A DNA stretch of 12,209 nt, from contig CAZIUA010000079.1 in the NCBI GenBank assembly GCA_964542315.1, positions 1 through 12,209 on the forward strand. Reading direction: 5' to 3'. Shown piece after piece: positions 4,302 through 12,176 of the stretch. The notes below the pieces were generated by a model. It searched no databases, had not been told where the DNA came from, and saw only the letters and a list, made by a program, of their open reading frames with translations. This stretch comes from UBA11524 sp964542315. GTDB lineage: Bacteria > Bacillota > Clostridia > Christensenellales > Aristaeellaceae. The position numbers were made by a program, and so were the translations under genes. How positions within the stretch are numbered: the stretch's first letter is position 1; the number at the start of each line of letters is the position of its first letter.

Positions 4302-6683
4302 ATGTATCCCGCACACATTGCCGTTGATCCTCAAACCGCCGAACAGCGCGTTCAAACCTGCACCGAGCACGCTCGCTCCGTTGCCGCACTCGCCAAGGAC
4401 TATCTATCCCCCGTTGCATTGTCCTCCACCGGAGAGCTCGCGGGGCTTCTGCACGATATCGGCAAGTTCACACCAGAATTCAATGCCTATCTGGAGAAGG
4501 CCACTCACGGAGAACATGTGGTCAAAGGTAGCGTGATCCACACCTTCGCAGGCGTGCGCTACATGCTGGAGCACTTCCATTCTGCGGATGCTCCCCCGAC
4601 CTTTTCCGATCTCGCGGCGGAACTCATCGCGGCCAGCGTCGGAAGTCACCATGGTCTGTTTGACCTCTGGGATGAGCGCCACCAGAACGGCTTTGACCAT
4701 CGTCTTTGTCATCAGCCAGAGTACGACAAGCGCGCCATCGCTGCCTTCCTGGCCGAATGCACCTCGGCAGATACGCTCAAGGGGCTCTATCAGCAGGCCG
4801 GGCAGGAGATCAGCACCTTTTACATGCACAAGCTATGCCCGTGGGTCAGCTCCACTGATGAGCTATACCTCGCATTGAGCCTGCTGACCCGCCTGATCAC
4901 ATCCGCCATCGTTGATGCAGATCGCACAGACACCCGCTGCTTCATGGAGAATCAGCCGCTGCCCACGGACAGTCTCCCCGCGTGGGATGCCTGTGCCAAG
5001 AGGCTCCATGCATACCTTGACACTTTCTCCGCCGAAACTCCCATTCAGCAAGCCCGCCGGATCTTCTCCGACTGCTGTGCTGCCGCGGCCGAGCAAGCCC
5101 CCGGCCTGTACCGCCTCGATCTCCCCACTGGTGGTGGAAAGACGCTGGCTGCGCTGCGTTATGCTGTACTCCATGCCAGCAAGCACCACATGCGCCGGGT
5201 TTTCTACATTGCGCCGTTGCTGTCGATCATCGACCAGAACGCCGAATCCATCCGAAAGGCCGTCGGGGACAGCATGGCCGTGCTGGAGCATCATTCCAAC
5301 ATCGTCCATGAGGACTTGTCGCCCGAAAAGCTGAAGAAAACGGAGCTCTTGCAGGAAAACTGGGATGCGCCGCTGATCATCACGACGCTCGTTCAGCTGC
5401 TGGAAACGCTTTTCAGCGGCAAAATGGCTTCCGTCCGCCGTTTCCACTGCCTGTGCAACAGTGTGATCATCATCGACGAGGTGCAATCCCTGCCGCCGAA
5501 GCTGCTTTCGCTGTTCAACTGCGCGGTCAATTTCCTGACACAATGCTGCGGCACAAGCATCGTACTGTGTTCCGCGACCCAGCCTGTTTTCGACAGCAAC
5601 AAAGTCCAGCATCGAATGCTGCCCAGTACGCGGCTTGTCAGCGAAGCACTTTTCAACCAATATGCACCGATCTTCCGCAGAACTGCCATCACGGATGCTG
5701 GCTCCTGCGATCTGGATGAACTGGCCGCCCATGCGACGGCCCTCCTTGACACACACGACAGCCTGCTGATCGTCTGCAACACCAAGCGCGAGGCCGCCGA
5801 GCTGTTCAGCCGCTTTGCAGACAGGACGGGCATCCGCCGCTTCCACCTGTCCGCCGGGATGTGCATGGCCCACCGCAAGCAGGTGCTTTCCAGGATGGAG
5901 GACGCCTTGCGCGCCCACGAGAAGCTGATCTGCGTGTCGAGCCAGTTGATCGAAGCCGGCGTTGATGTCAGCTTCAGCGCCGTCATCCGCCTGTCCGCCG
6001 GATTGGACAATATCGTGCAGACGGCGGGCCGCTGCAATCGCCACGGCGAGCATGACACGCTTCAGCCGGTGTACATCTGTCAGATGAAGAACGAAAAGCT
6101 GGGCTCGTTGCACGAGATCCGCAACGCACAGACAGCCCTCGATGTGCTCCTGGCGGAATTTCGCCGCGATCCCGCCCGCTATGGGCACGACCTGGCCTCC
6201 GATGCCGCCGTCCGCGATTATTACACCGCCCTGTACGGCAATATGCCCCCAAACTACCAAGACTACTGCATACGGGATCACACCCTCTGGGAATGGCTGT
6301 CCACCAATCATCAATTTCGGTCTGACACTGGGGAAACCGCCGCCTATCATCTTAACCAGGCCTTCCGCACGGCCGGCGATGCATTCAAGGTGTTTGACGA
6401 TGAAAGCATCAGCGTGCTCGTTCCCTATGAAGAAGGTGCAGATCTCATCGCCCAGCTGGCCGAGCTTTGCGACGACTATGACATCAAGCAGGCCCGCGAG
6501 CTGCTGGACAAGGCCAAGCCCTACACCGTGTCCGTTACCCATGCGCAAATCGAGCGTATGATGGGCAAAAACATGCTCTACACGCGGCTGAATGACAGCA
6601 TCTACATCCTCAACGACAATCATTATGACGATCACACAGGCATAAAGGAGGGAGACGATCTGTGCAGCACCCTAATATTGTAG
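4302..6683 (+). CDS. cas3: CRISPR-associated helicase/nuclease Cas3 (type I-C), HD domain fused to DExH helicase
   Basis: 793 aa from ATG 4302. A TTG-initiated extension to 4215 would begin inside the -35 box and is excluded. The HD nuclease domain comes first: H23 in TEHARSVAALA, LLHDIGK (H51-D52), H80 in IHTFAG, and SVGSHHG (H116-H117). The SF2 helicase follows: LPTGGGKT (274-281, Walker A), IIIDEVQSLP (D392-Q395, Walker B/DExH), SAT (424-426) and the motif VI QTAGRCNRHG (573-582). All catalytic motifs are intact. Cas3 is recruited by target-bound Cascade, then nicks and unwinds the displaced strand 3' to 5' and degrades it. Length and HD-first order are normal for type I-C. It is the first gene of the operon and overlaps cas5c by 22 nt. 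Confidence 0.97.
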   Translation: MYPAHIAVDPQTAEQRVQTCTEHARSVAALAKDYLSPVALSSTGELAGLLHDIGKFTPEFNAYLEKATHGEHVVKGSVIHTFAGVRYMLEHFHSADAPPTFSDLAAELIAASVGSHHGLFDLWDERHQNGFDHRLCHQPEYDKRAIAAFLAECTSADTLKGLYQQAGQEISTFYMHKLCPWVSSTDELYLALSLLTRLITSAIVDADRTDTRCFMENQPLPTDSLPAWDACAKRLHAYLDTFSAETPIQQARRIFSDCCAAAAEQAPGLYRLDLPTGGGKTLAALRYAVLHASKHHMRRVFYIAPLLSIIDQNAESIRKAVGDSMAVLEHHSNIVHEDLSPEKLKKTELLQENWDAPLIITTLVQLLETLFSGKMASVRRFHCLCNSVIIIDEVQSLPPKLLSLFNCAVNFLTQCCGTSIVLCSATQPVFDSNKVQHRMLPSTRLVSEALFNQYAPIFRRTAITDAGSCDLDELAAHATALLDTHDSLLIVCNTKREAAELFSRFADRTGIRRFHLSAGMCMAHRKQVLSRMEDALRAHEKLICVSSQLIEAGVDVSFSAVIRLSAGLDNIVQTAGRCNRHGEHDTLQPVYICQMKNEKLGSLHEIRNAQTALDVLLAEFRRDPARYGHDLASDAAVRDYYTALYGNMPPNYQDYCIRDHTLWEWLSTNHQFRSDTGETAAYHLNQAFRTAGDAFKVFDDESISVLVPYEEGADLIAQLAELCDDYDIKQARELLDKAKPYTVSVTHAQIERMMGKNMLYTRLNDSIYILNDNHYDDHTGIKEGDDLCSTLIL

Positions 6684-7387
6684 AATTCGAGGTGTACGGC
6701 CCCTATGCCCTTTTCTCTGATCCGCTGATGCGCGTTGGCGGCGAAAAGAACAGCTATCAGGTGCCGACCTACGAAGCCCTCAAGGGCGTGCTCGCTTCGG
6801 TCTACTGGAAACCCACCATCATCTGGTACATCGACGAAGTCCGCATCATGAACCAGATCCAGACCGAGGTGAAAAGCATCCGCCCCATCAAGTACAACGG
6901 CGGCAACGATCTGGCGTACTACACATACCTGAAAGACTGCCGCTATCAGGTGCGGGCGCATTTCGAGTGGAACATGAACCGCCCGGAGCTCGCCGCTGAC
7001 CGCAACGAAAACAAGCATCACGAAATTGCGAAGCGAATGATCCGCCGCGGTGGCCGCCGGGATGTTTTCCTTGGCACGCGGGAATGTCAGGCCTATGTGG
7101 AGCCCTGCATTTTCGGCGAGGGTGAAGGTTATTACGACGACCTGCCCCAGCTCAGCTTCGGCGTGATGTACCACGGCATGACCTATGCCGACGAGGCCTA
7201 TTCAGATGAAACGCAGGGCAAGATGACCGTCAACCTATGGCGGCCTGTGATGGAGAAGGGCATCATCCGCTTCCCGCGTCCCGAAGAATGCCCGATGCAC
7301 AAGCCCATCAAGGACATGAGGATGAAGATCTTCGGCACCGAACAGGACAACTTCTCCGGCCTTGCTGAATATGGGGAGGTGACGTAA
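6662..7387 (+). CDS. cas5c: Type I-C Cas5c (Cas5d): crRNA-processing endonuclease and Cascade subunit
   Basis: 241 aa, GTG start with AAGGAGGG about 10 nt upstream; the next in-frame Met would remove the conserved first strand (VEFEVYGPYALFSDP). In type I-C there is no Cas6: Cas5c cleaves the repeat at the 3' base of its stem, leaving an 11-nt 5' handle, and then stays on the crRNA. Residues Y48, K118 and H119 sit where Y46, K116 and H117 form the active site of the studied Bacillus halodurans enzyme, so the protein should be active. Conserved blocks include GGEKNSYQVPTYEALKGVL (26-44) and SIRPIKYN (72-79). It ends in TAATG, sharing one base with the cas8c start. Confidence 0.96.
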   Translation: MQHPNIVEFEVYGPYALFSDPLMRVGGEKNSYQVPTYEALKGVLASVYWKPTIIWYIDEVRIMNQIQTEVKSIRPIKYNGGNDLAYYTYLKDCRYQVRAHFEWNMNRPELAADRNENKHHEIAKRMIRRGGRRDVFLGTRECQAYVEPCIFGEGEGYYDDLPQLSFGVMYHGMTYADEAYSDETQGKMTVNLWRPVMEKGIIRFPRPEECPMHKPIKDMRMKIFGTEQDNFSGLAEYGEVT

Positions 7388-9150
7388 TGGGGCTTTTGCA
7401 AAAGACGCTGGAAACCTACGAAGCCATGGCGCGTCTTGCCGGTCACTATGAGGAAGGCAAGGAACCCCTGGCCCCCGTCGGACACATCGTCACCAAGGCA
7501 CAGATCGAAGTCACCATTGATGTGGACGGTTGTTTCGTGTCCGCCCGGCCCGCTGATGCGGAGAAGAAGATCATCATTCCCGTCACTGAACGATCTGGCG
7601 GCAGATCAGGCACCGTGATCGCTCCGCATCCGCTCTGCGACAAGCTGGACTACCTGTCCGGACAAACGCCTGAGAAACTGGATGCCTATCTCGCTCAGCT
7701 GACGGCGTGGGCGACCTCCACTCACAGCCATCCCAAGGCCATTGCCGTCCTGCGCTACATGGAAAAGCTGACACTGCGGACGGATCTGCTCGTGGCGGGG
7801 CTGTCTGCCGATAAGGAGAAGGATTTGGTCTGCTGGCGTGTCGTGGGTGGCGGTCTTGAAGCCAGCTCCGCCGTGTGGGAGGACATCTCGCTGATGCAGG
7901 CGTATACCGCCTGGTACCTGTCGCAGCAGCAGGGCGAAAAGCAGCTCTGCATGCTGACCGGCGAGGAAAGCTTCATCACATGGCAGCATCTGAAAGGCGC
8001 TTTTTCGCTCAATGGCAATGCCAAGATCATTTCCGCGAATGATTCATCCAATTTCACCTACCGCGGCCGTTTTGCCGACCCCGACGAAGCGGCCTCCCTG
8101 AGCTACATCGCCTCACAGAAAGCACACAACGCGTTAAAGTGGCTCATCAGCTCCCAGGGAACCATTCAGGGCAGTCGCGCCTTCGTCGCATGGAATCCCA
8201 AGGGTAAGCCGATCCCCAAGCCCACGCTGCCGCTCCCAGGAAAGTTCGATGAAGCACCTGCCCTGCCGACCTACAAGAGCTATCGCGACGATCTGCGCAG
8301 AAAGCTGGCCGGATATGGCGATGCGTTGGAAGCCAGCGATCAGGTCATCATCGCCGCCTTTGATGCGGCCACCACAGGGCGGTTGGCCATCACCTACTAT
8401 AACGAACTGCTGGGCTCGGATTTCCTGGCGCGCCTCGCCCACTGGGAGGAGAGCTGCTGCTGGGCCTACAACCACCGCAGCATTTCCAGCCCTTCCCTGT
8501 CCTCCATCATTGATTTTGCCTTTGGCACACCACGCGGCACGCCGGAGACCGTCAGGGCGGACGACGACCTTGTCGCAGGCAATATGCAGCGTTTGCTTGC
8601 CTGCCGCATTGACCAGGCGGCCTTTCCGCTGGACATCATGCGCGCGATCGTCACCCGCGCAGGCAACCTGCAAATATACGGCGAAACGAACCGGCGCAAG
8701 CTGCTCTATACCACTTGCGCCGTCATCCGAAAATATCACCTCGACCACACGAAGGAGGCGTTTGACTTGGCACTGGAACCCGAACGCAAAGACCGCAGCT
8801 ATCAATGGGGCCGTCTGTTAGCGGTCATGGAGAAGATCGAACGCGACACCTACGACGAAACGGAAAAGCGCGAAACGAACGCGATCCGCTTGCAGTCCGT
8901 TTTCGTACAGCGCCCCGGCTATGCCGCAAAGCTCATCATGGATCAGCTCAAAACGGCTTACTATCCTCGCCTGTCCGTTGGCGCACGCGTCCATTATGAC
9001 CGTCTGATCGGTGAGATCATGGAGCAGCTGTCGCAATTCGACCATGCTGACTACGGCAAGCCCCTGACGGAAACCTATTTGCCCGGCTATTATCTGCAAA
9101 AGAATGCGTTCTACACCAAAAAGTCCGAGGAAGAAACGGAGGAAGAATGA
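7387..9150 (+). CDS. cas8c: Type I-C Cascade large subunit Cas8c (Csd1)
   Basis: 587 aa; GGAGG lies 7 nt before ATG 7387, which overlaps the cas5c stop. It is recognised by the Csd1-type N-terminus (TLETYEAMARLAGHYEEG, PVGH, then HPLCDKLDYLSG) and by its place and length. Cas8c reads the PAM (TTC in this subtype) and recruits Cas3. The last 127 residues match the small subunit Cas11c, which type I-C systems make by internal translation of the same gene. The C-terminus is very acidic (KKSEEETEEE). It overlaps cas7 by 4 nt (ATGA). Confidence 0.94.
   Translation: MGLLQKTLETYEAMARLAGHYEEGKEPLAPVGHIVTKAQIEVTIDVDGCFVSARPADAEKKIIIPVTERSGGRSGTVIAPHPLCDKLDYLSGQTPEKLDAYLAQLTAWATSTHSHPKAIAVLRYMEKLTLRTDLLVAGLSADKEKDLVCWRVVGGGLEASSAVWEDISLMQAYTAWYLSQQQGEKQLCMLTGEESFITWQHLKGAFSLNGNAKIISANDSSNFTYRGRFADPDEAASLSYIASQKAHNALKWLISSQGTIQGSRAFVAWNPKGKPIPKPTLPLPGKFDEAPALPTYKSYRDDLRRKLAGYGDALEASDQVIIAAFDAATTGRLAITYYNELLGSDFLARLAHWEESCCWAYNHRSISSPSLSSIIDFAFGTPRGTPETVRADDDLVAGNMQRLLACRIDQAAFPLDIMRAIVTRAGNLQIYGETNRRKLLYTTCAVIRKYHLDHTKEAFDLALEPERKDRSYQWGRLLAVMEKIERDTYDETEKRETNAIRLQSVFVQRPGYAAKLIMDQLKTAYYPRLSVGARVHYDRLIGEIMEQLSQFDHADYGKPLTETYLPGYYLQKNAFYTKKSEEETEEE
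8767..9150 (+). CDS. cas11c: Internal in-frame Cascade small subunit Cas11c, translated from within cas8c
   Basis: 127 aa if translation begins at TTG 8767 (Leu461 of Cas8c). Type I-C Cascades are known to contain Cas11c made from an internal start in cas8c. Here AAGGAGG (8752-8758) lies 8 nt before an in-frame TTG, exactly before the segment ALEPERKDRSYQWGRLLAVM, which has the family's '.L.P...dpaYrlGRLfAvlE' pattern at the Cas11 N-terminus. The rest is helical with a charged tail. A TTG start is weaker than ATG or GTG, but several copies of Cas11c per complex are needed and the Shine-Dalgarno is strong. Alternative: ATG at 8827, without a comparable site, which would lose the first helix. 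Confidence 0.72.
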   Translation: MALEPERKDRSYQWGRLLAVMEKIERDTYDETEKRETNAIRLQSVFVQRPGYAAKLIMDQLKTAYYPRLSVGARVHYDRLIGEIMEQLSQFDHADYGKPLTETYLPGYYLQKNAFYTKKSEEETEEE

Positions 9151-9992
9151 CCATGATGTTTGATAAGAAGATCGACTTTGCCATGCTGATTTCTGTCACA
9201 AACGCCAATCCGAATGGTGATCCGCTCAATGGCAACCGCCCCCGCACGGATTACAAGGGCTTTGGTGAAATGTCCGATGTGTGCATCAAGCGCAAGATCC
9301 GCAACCGCATGCAGGACTTGGGCCATCCTATCTTCGTTCAGTCCGACGATCGCGCTGACGACGGCTGCATCAGCCTGAAGGGGCGCGCCAAAGAGTTGGA
9401 AAAGATCAAGAACCAGGATGACTTTGCCCGCACCGCTTGCGCCAAGTGGCTGGATGTGCGTACCTTTGGGCAAGTGTTTGCTTTTCACGGTTTCGAATGC
9501 AAATCCGTGGGTGTGCGTGGCCCGCTGTCCATCCACCAGGCGGTCAGCATCGACCCGGTGGACGCCTACTCCATGCAGATCACCAAGAGCGTCAGCGGCG
9601 AGCGCAAGAACGAGTCCGAGCGCGGCAGCGACACCATGGGCATGAAGCATTTCGTGCGTTTCGGACTGTACCAGATCAAGGGCTCGATCAATGTGCAGCT
9701 GGCAGAAAAGACCGGCTTCTCCCAGGAGGATGCGCAGATCGTGAAGGAAGCGTTACGGACGCTCTTTGTCAACGATACTTCTTCCGCCCGTCCTGACGGC
9801 AGCATGGAAGTCGTCCGCATTTTCTGGTGGGAGCACAACTGCAAGGACGGCCAGTATTCCTCCGCGAAGGTGCATCGCCTGCTGAAGGTGAAGCACAAGG
9901 ACGGCGTGGATGCCCCCACCTCCGTCGAGGATTATGAGATCCTGCTTGATGAACTACCCGGCCTTGCCTGCGAAGTGATTGAGGGCATGTGA
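9147..9992 (+). CDS. cas7: Type I-C Cascade backbone subunit Cas7 (Csd2)
   Basis: 281 aa from ATG 9147, which overlaps the cas8c TGA (ATGA). The start is uncertain: GGAGG (9138-9142) is only 4 nt away, and ATG 9153 (spacing 10) or 9156 would fit translation better and cost only 2-3 residues. The Cas7 signature follows at once: FAMLISVTNANPNGDPLNGNRPRTD, then GMSDVCIKRKIRNRMQD-like sequence (KIRNRMQDLG) and VRGPLSIHQAVSIDPV. Several copies coat the crRNA spacer and kink it every sixth base, which explains why mismatches at positions 6 and 12 of a target do not matter. One base separates it from cas4. Confidence 0.96.
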   Translation: MTMMFDKKIDFAMLISVTNANPNGDPLNGNRPRTDYKGFGEMSDVCIKRKIRNRMQDLGHPIFVQSDDRADDGCISLKGRAKELEKIKNQDDFARTACAKWLDVRTFGQVFAFHGFECKSVGVRGPLSIHQAVSIDPVDAYSMQITKSVSGERKNESERGSDTMGMKHFVRFGLYQIKGSINVQLAEKTGFSQEDAQIVKEALRTLFVNDTSSARPDGSMEVVRIFWWEHNCKDGQYSSAKVHRLLKVKHKDGVDAPTSVEDYEILLDELPGLACEVIEGM

Positions 9993-9993
9993 T

Positions 9994-10647
9994 ATGCCCC
10001 GCGAGCCGCTCCAGCTTTCCGGCTTGCAGCATTATGCCTATTGCCCCCGCCAGTGGGCGCTGATCCACCTGGAACAGCAATGGCATGAAAATGACCGCAC
10101 GGCTGACGGACGGATCTTCCACGACCGTGCGCATGATGGCCCGGAACACGAGCTGCGCGGTGATCTGCTGATCCTCCGCAGGCTGCGCGTGTTCTCGGAC
10201 ACATTAGGGGTCAGCGGCACCTGTGATGTAGTGGAATTTCACCGGATGGATGAGGGCATCCCCCTGCGCGGCTACGAGGGGCGCTGGAAGCTCTATCCCG
10301 TGGAATACAAAAGGGGTGAACCCAAGCCCGGCAATGCAGATCGCCTACAGCTGTGCGCGCAGGCCATGTGCCTGGAAGAAATGCTGCTTTGCGACATCCC
10401 CGAAGGCAGCTTGTTCTATGGGGGGACGCGTCGGCGGGAGATCGTCCAGCTGGACGCGGCGCTGCGTGCAGAGGTCGTCGCATCGCTGGCGCAAATGCAC
10501 AAATATGCGCAGGCAGGCCACACACCGAAGGCCAAGCCGACCAAGGGTTGCAATGCCTGTTCCCTGCGGGACATCTGCGTTCCCAAGCTCGTTCGGACAT
10601 CCGATGTGGCCTCCTATATCAGGAGCAGATTGGAGGATGATGGATGA
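9994..10647 (+). CDS. cas4: CRISPR adaptation exonuclease Cas4 (RecB-like, Fe-S)
   Basis: 217 aa from ATG 9994, one base after the cas7 stop, with GAGGG 8 nt upstream; a TTG extension to 9979 would lie inside cas7 and precede that site. The iron-sulphur cysteines are all present: C17 in AYCPRQWAL, and C186, C189 and C195 in GCNACSLRDIC. The RecB nuclease core is visible as H43, D78 (GTCDVVEFH), E104-x-K106 (YPVEYKRGEPK) and the Gln motif QLCAQAMCLEEM (119-130). Cas4 acts with Cas1-Cas2 to select prespacers beside the PAM and trim them in the right orientation. It overlaps cas1 by 4 nt. Confidence 0.96.
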   Translation: MPREPLQLSGLQHYAYCPRQWALIHLEQQWHENDRTADGRIFHDRAHDGPEHELRGDLLILRRLRVFSDTLGVSGTCDVVEFHRMDEGIPLRGYEGRWKLYPVEYKRGEPKPGNADRLQLCAQAMCLEEMLLCDIPEGSLFYGGTRRREIVQLDAALRAEVVASLAQMHKYAQAGHTPKAKPTKGCNACSLRDICVPKLVRTSDVASYIRSRLEDDG

Positions 10648-11675
10648 GAAAGCTGCTGAACACCCTCTACATCACCAGTGAAAACCTGTTTCTGTCCTGC
10701 AATAACGGCAATGTTGTTGTCAACCGCGGGAACGAGGTGGTATCCCGCTTTCCCCTTCTGAACCTTGAAGGCATCGTGACCTTCTCCTATGCCGGGGCGA
10801 CGCCTGCCCTGATGGGCGAATGCGCTCAGCGCGGCATCCAGCTGACTTTCATGACCTCGAATGGACGCTTTCTGGCCCGGGTGAACGGCATGAGCCAGGG
10901 CAATGTGCTGCTGCGGCGAGAACAATACCGCATTGCGGACAGCGAAGTGCGCCGCTGCCGGATCGCCCGCAACATGATCACCGGGAAAGCATTCAACAGC
11001 CGCTGGGTACTGGAGCGGGCCTTGCGCGACCATGCCCTGCGCATCGACCAGGCGAAAGTGAAGGCCGTTTCCGAACGGTTGCAGCAAGCCCTCCCGCAGA
11101 TCCAGCAAACAGAGGATCTCGATCTCCTGCGCGGTCTGGAGGGCGAAGCAGCGGTTCAGTATTTCAGCGTATTTGATGAGCTGATCCTCAGCCAGAAGGC
11201 TGACTTCACCTTTGACGGCCGCAACCGCCGTCCTCCGCAGGACAATGTGAATGCAATGCTTTCCTTCGCCTACTCCCTGCTGGCCAACGATTGCGCCGCT
11301 GCGCTGGAAACAAACGGCCTGGATGCCTATGTCGGCTTCCTGCATCGTGATCGTCCGGGGCGAAAGTCCCTTGCGCTCGATCTGGAGGAGGAGCTGCGTG
11401 CGCCCTTTGCAGACCGCTTGGTGCTTACGCTCATCAACAACCGCATCATACAGGACAAGCACTTCGACCGACAGGAAAGCGGCGCGACCCTGCTGAACGA
11501 TGCCGGACGCAAGCTTTTTCTGAAGCACTGGCAGGAGAAAAAGCGGGACGAGATCACGCATCCCTATCTGAAAGAGAAGATGCCCTGGGGGCTGGTTCCC
11601 CATGTTCAGGCCCTGCTGCTTGCACGCTACATCCGCAATGACCTGGATGACTATCCGCCATTCCTATGGAAATAG
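10644..11675 (+). CDS. cas1: CRISPR integrase Cas1 (type I-C)
   Basis: 343 aa; ATG 10644 overlaps the cas4 TGA, with GGAGG 7 nt upstream. The metal-binding catalytic residues are in place: E166 in LRGLEGEAAVQYF, H234 in GFLHRDRPGR, and the acidic cluster starting at D246 in ALDLEEELRAPFAD. Cas1 forms two dimers around a Cas2 dimer and integrates prespacers at the leader-repeat junction. The C-terminal half is the usual alpha-helical catalytic domain, the first 80 residues the beta-sandwich. Length is normal. Cas2 follows after 33 nt. Confidence 0.98.
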   Translation: MRKLLNTLYITSENLFLSCNNGNVVVNRGNEVVSRFPLLNLEGIVTFSYAGATPALMGECAQRGIQLTFMTSNGRFLARVNGMSQGNVLLRREQYRIADSEVRRCRIARNMITGKAFNSRWVLERALRDHALRIDQAKVKAVSERLQQALPQIQQTEDLDLLRGLEGEAAVQYFSVFDELILSQKADFTFDGRNRRPPQDNVNAMLSFAYSLLANDCAAALETNGLDAYVGFLHRDRPGRKSLALDLEEELRAPFADRLVLTLINNRIIQDKHFDRQESGATLLNDAGRKLFLKHWQEKKRDEITHPYLKEKMPWGLVPHVQALLLARYIRNDLDDYPPFLWK

Positions 11676-11708
11676 TCGCGCAAAACGCCCATTGCAGGAG
11701 GTGGAACG

Positions 11709-11999
11709 ATGCTGATCCTGATCACCTACGACGTCAACACCACCACGGCCGCCGGGAAACGCCGGTTGCGGATGGTCGCCAAGAAATGCGTCGCCCATGG
11801 AACCCGCGTGCAGAACTCCGTCTTTGAATGCGTCCTGGACAACGCACAATTCAAGCTGCTCCGCCACGAGCTTGAGCAGACCATTGATCCAGCCTGTGAC
11901 AGCCTGCGCTTTTACACGCTGGGCAACAATTACCAAAGCAAAGTGACCCACATCGGGGCCAAAGAGACCTACGAGATCGAAGGGGATCTCATTCTCTGA
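11709..11999 (+). CDS. cas2: CRISPR adaptation protein Cas2 (type I-C)
   Basis: 96 aa; AGGAGG with GGAGG 7 nt before ATG. It has the ferredoxin-fold start MLILITYDVNTTTAAGKRRLR with the conserved D8 and Arg-rich first helix, then VQNSVFECVLDNAQF, typical of Cas2 from type I-C loci. It is the central dimer of the Cas1-Cas2 integrase and bridges the two Cas1 dimers; nuclease activity is not needed for integration. It is the last gene of the operon, and the leader begins directly after it. Confidence 0.97.
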   Translation: MLILITYDVNTTTAAGKRRLRMVAKKCVAHGTRVQNSVFECVLDNAQFKLLRHELEQTIDPACDSLRFYTLGNNYQSKVTHIGAKETYEIEGDLIL

Positions 12000-12176
12000 C
12001 CCATGCGAACCGCAAGCGATCATAAAACGCCTGTGAGGTTCGCACCACATCAAGCCGGAATATCAGCCTGATACGCCGCTATTCCGTGCCCGCGTCCCGC
12101 TCATACCGGGACGAAAATCGGAACCCTTTGTCAGAAACAACCAATATTGCCCGCGTGTACGTTGGTTGTTTCTGCT
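12000..12176 (+). promoter_or_regulatory. CRISPR leader, rich in inverted repeats
   Basis: 177 nt between cas2 and the first repeat, with no gene. It holds five inverted repeats: TGCGAACC/GGTTCGCA (12004-12011, 12037-12044); CGGAATA/TATTCCG (12056-12062, 12080-12086), with the near-perfect palindrome TATCAGCCTGATA (12061-12073) partly inside it; CGTCCCG/CGGGACG (12093-12099, 12107-12113); and the 13-bp pair next to the repeat, listed separately. No convincing sigma-A promoter is visible, so the array may be transcribed from a divergent promoter type or by read-through from the cas operon. Its position and strand fit spacer insertion at 12176/12177. Confidence 0.8.
12132..12174. repeat. Perfect 13-bp inverted repeat at the leader end
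   Basis: CAGAAACAACCAA (12132-12144) and TTGGTTGTTTCTG (12162-12174) are exact reverse complements separated by 17 nt (12145-12161). The right arm ends two bases before the first repeat. There is no T-run after it, so it is not a terminator. It could bind a symmetric protein (the Cas1-Cas2 integrase or an IHF-like factor) or form an RNA hairpin before the first repeat. Confidence 0.85.

Noticed and set aside
4863..6635. 590-residue open frame antisense to cas3
   Set aside because: A shadow frame caused by GC-rich codon bias. No ribosome site, no recognisable domain, and cas3 is intact on the other strand.
10614..11603. 329-residue open frame antisense to cas1
   Set aside because: Shadow of a conserved cas1; no promoter or ribosome site.
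12120..12176. Sigma-A promoter for the array (TTGTCA at 12128-12133)
   Set aside because: No acceptable -10 lies 16-18 nt downstream; the region is dominated by the inverted repeat.
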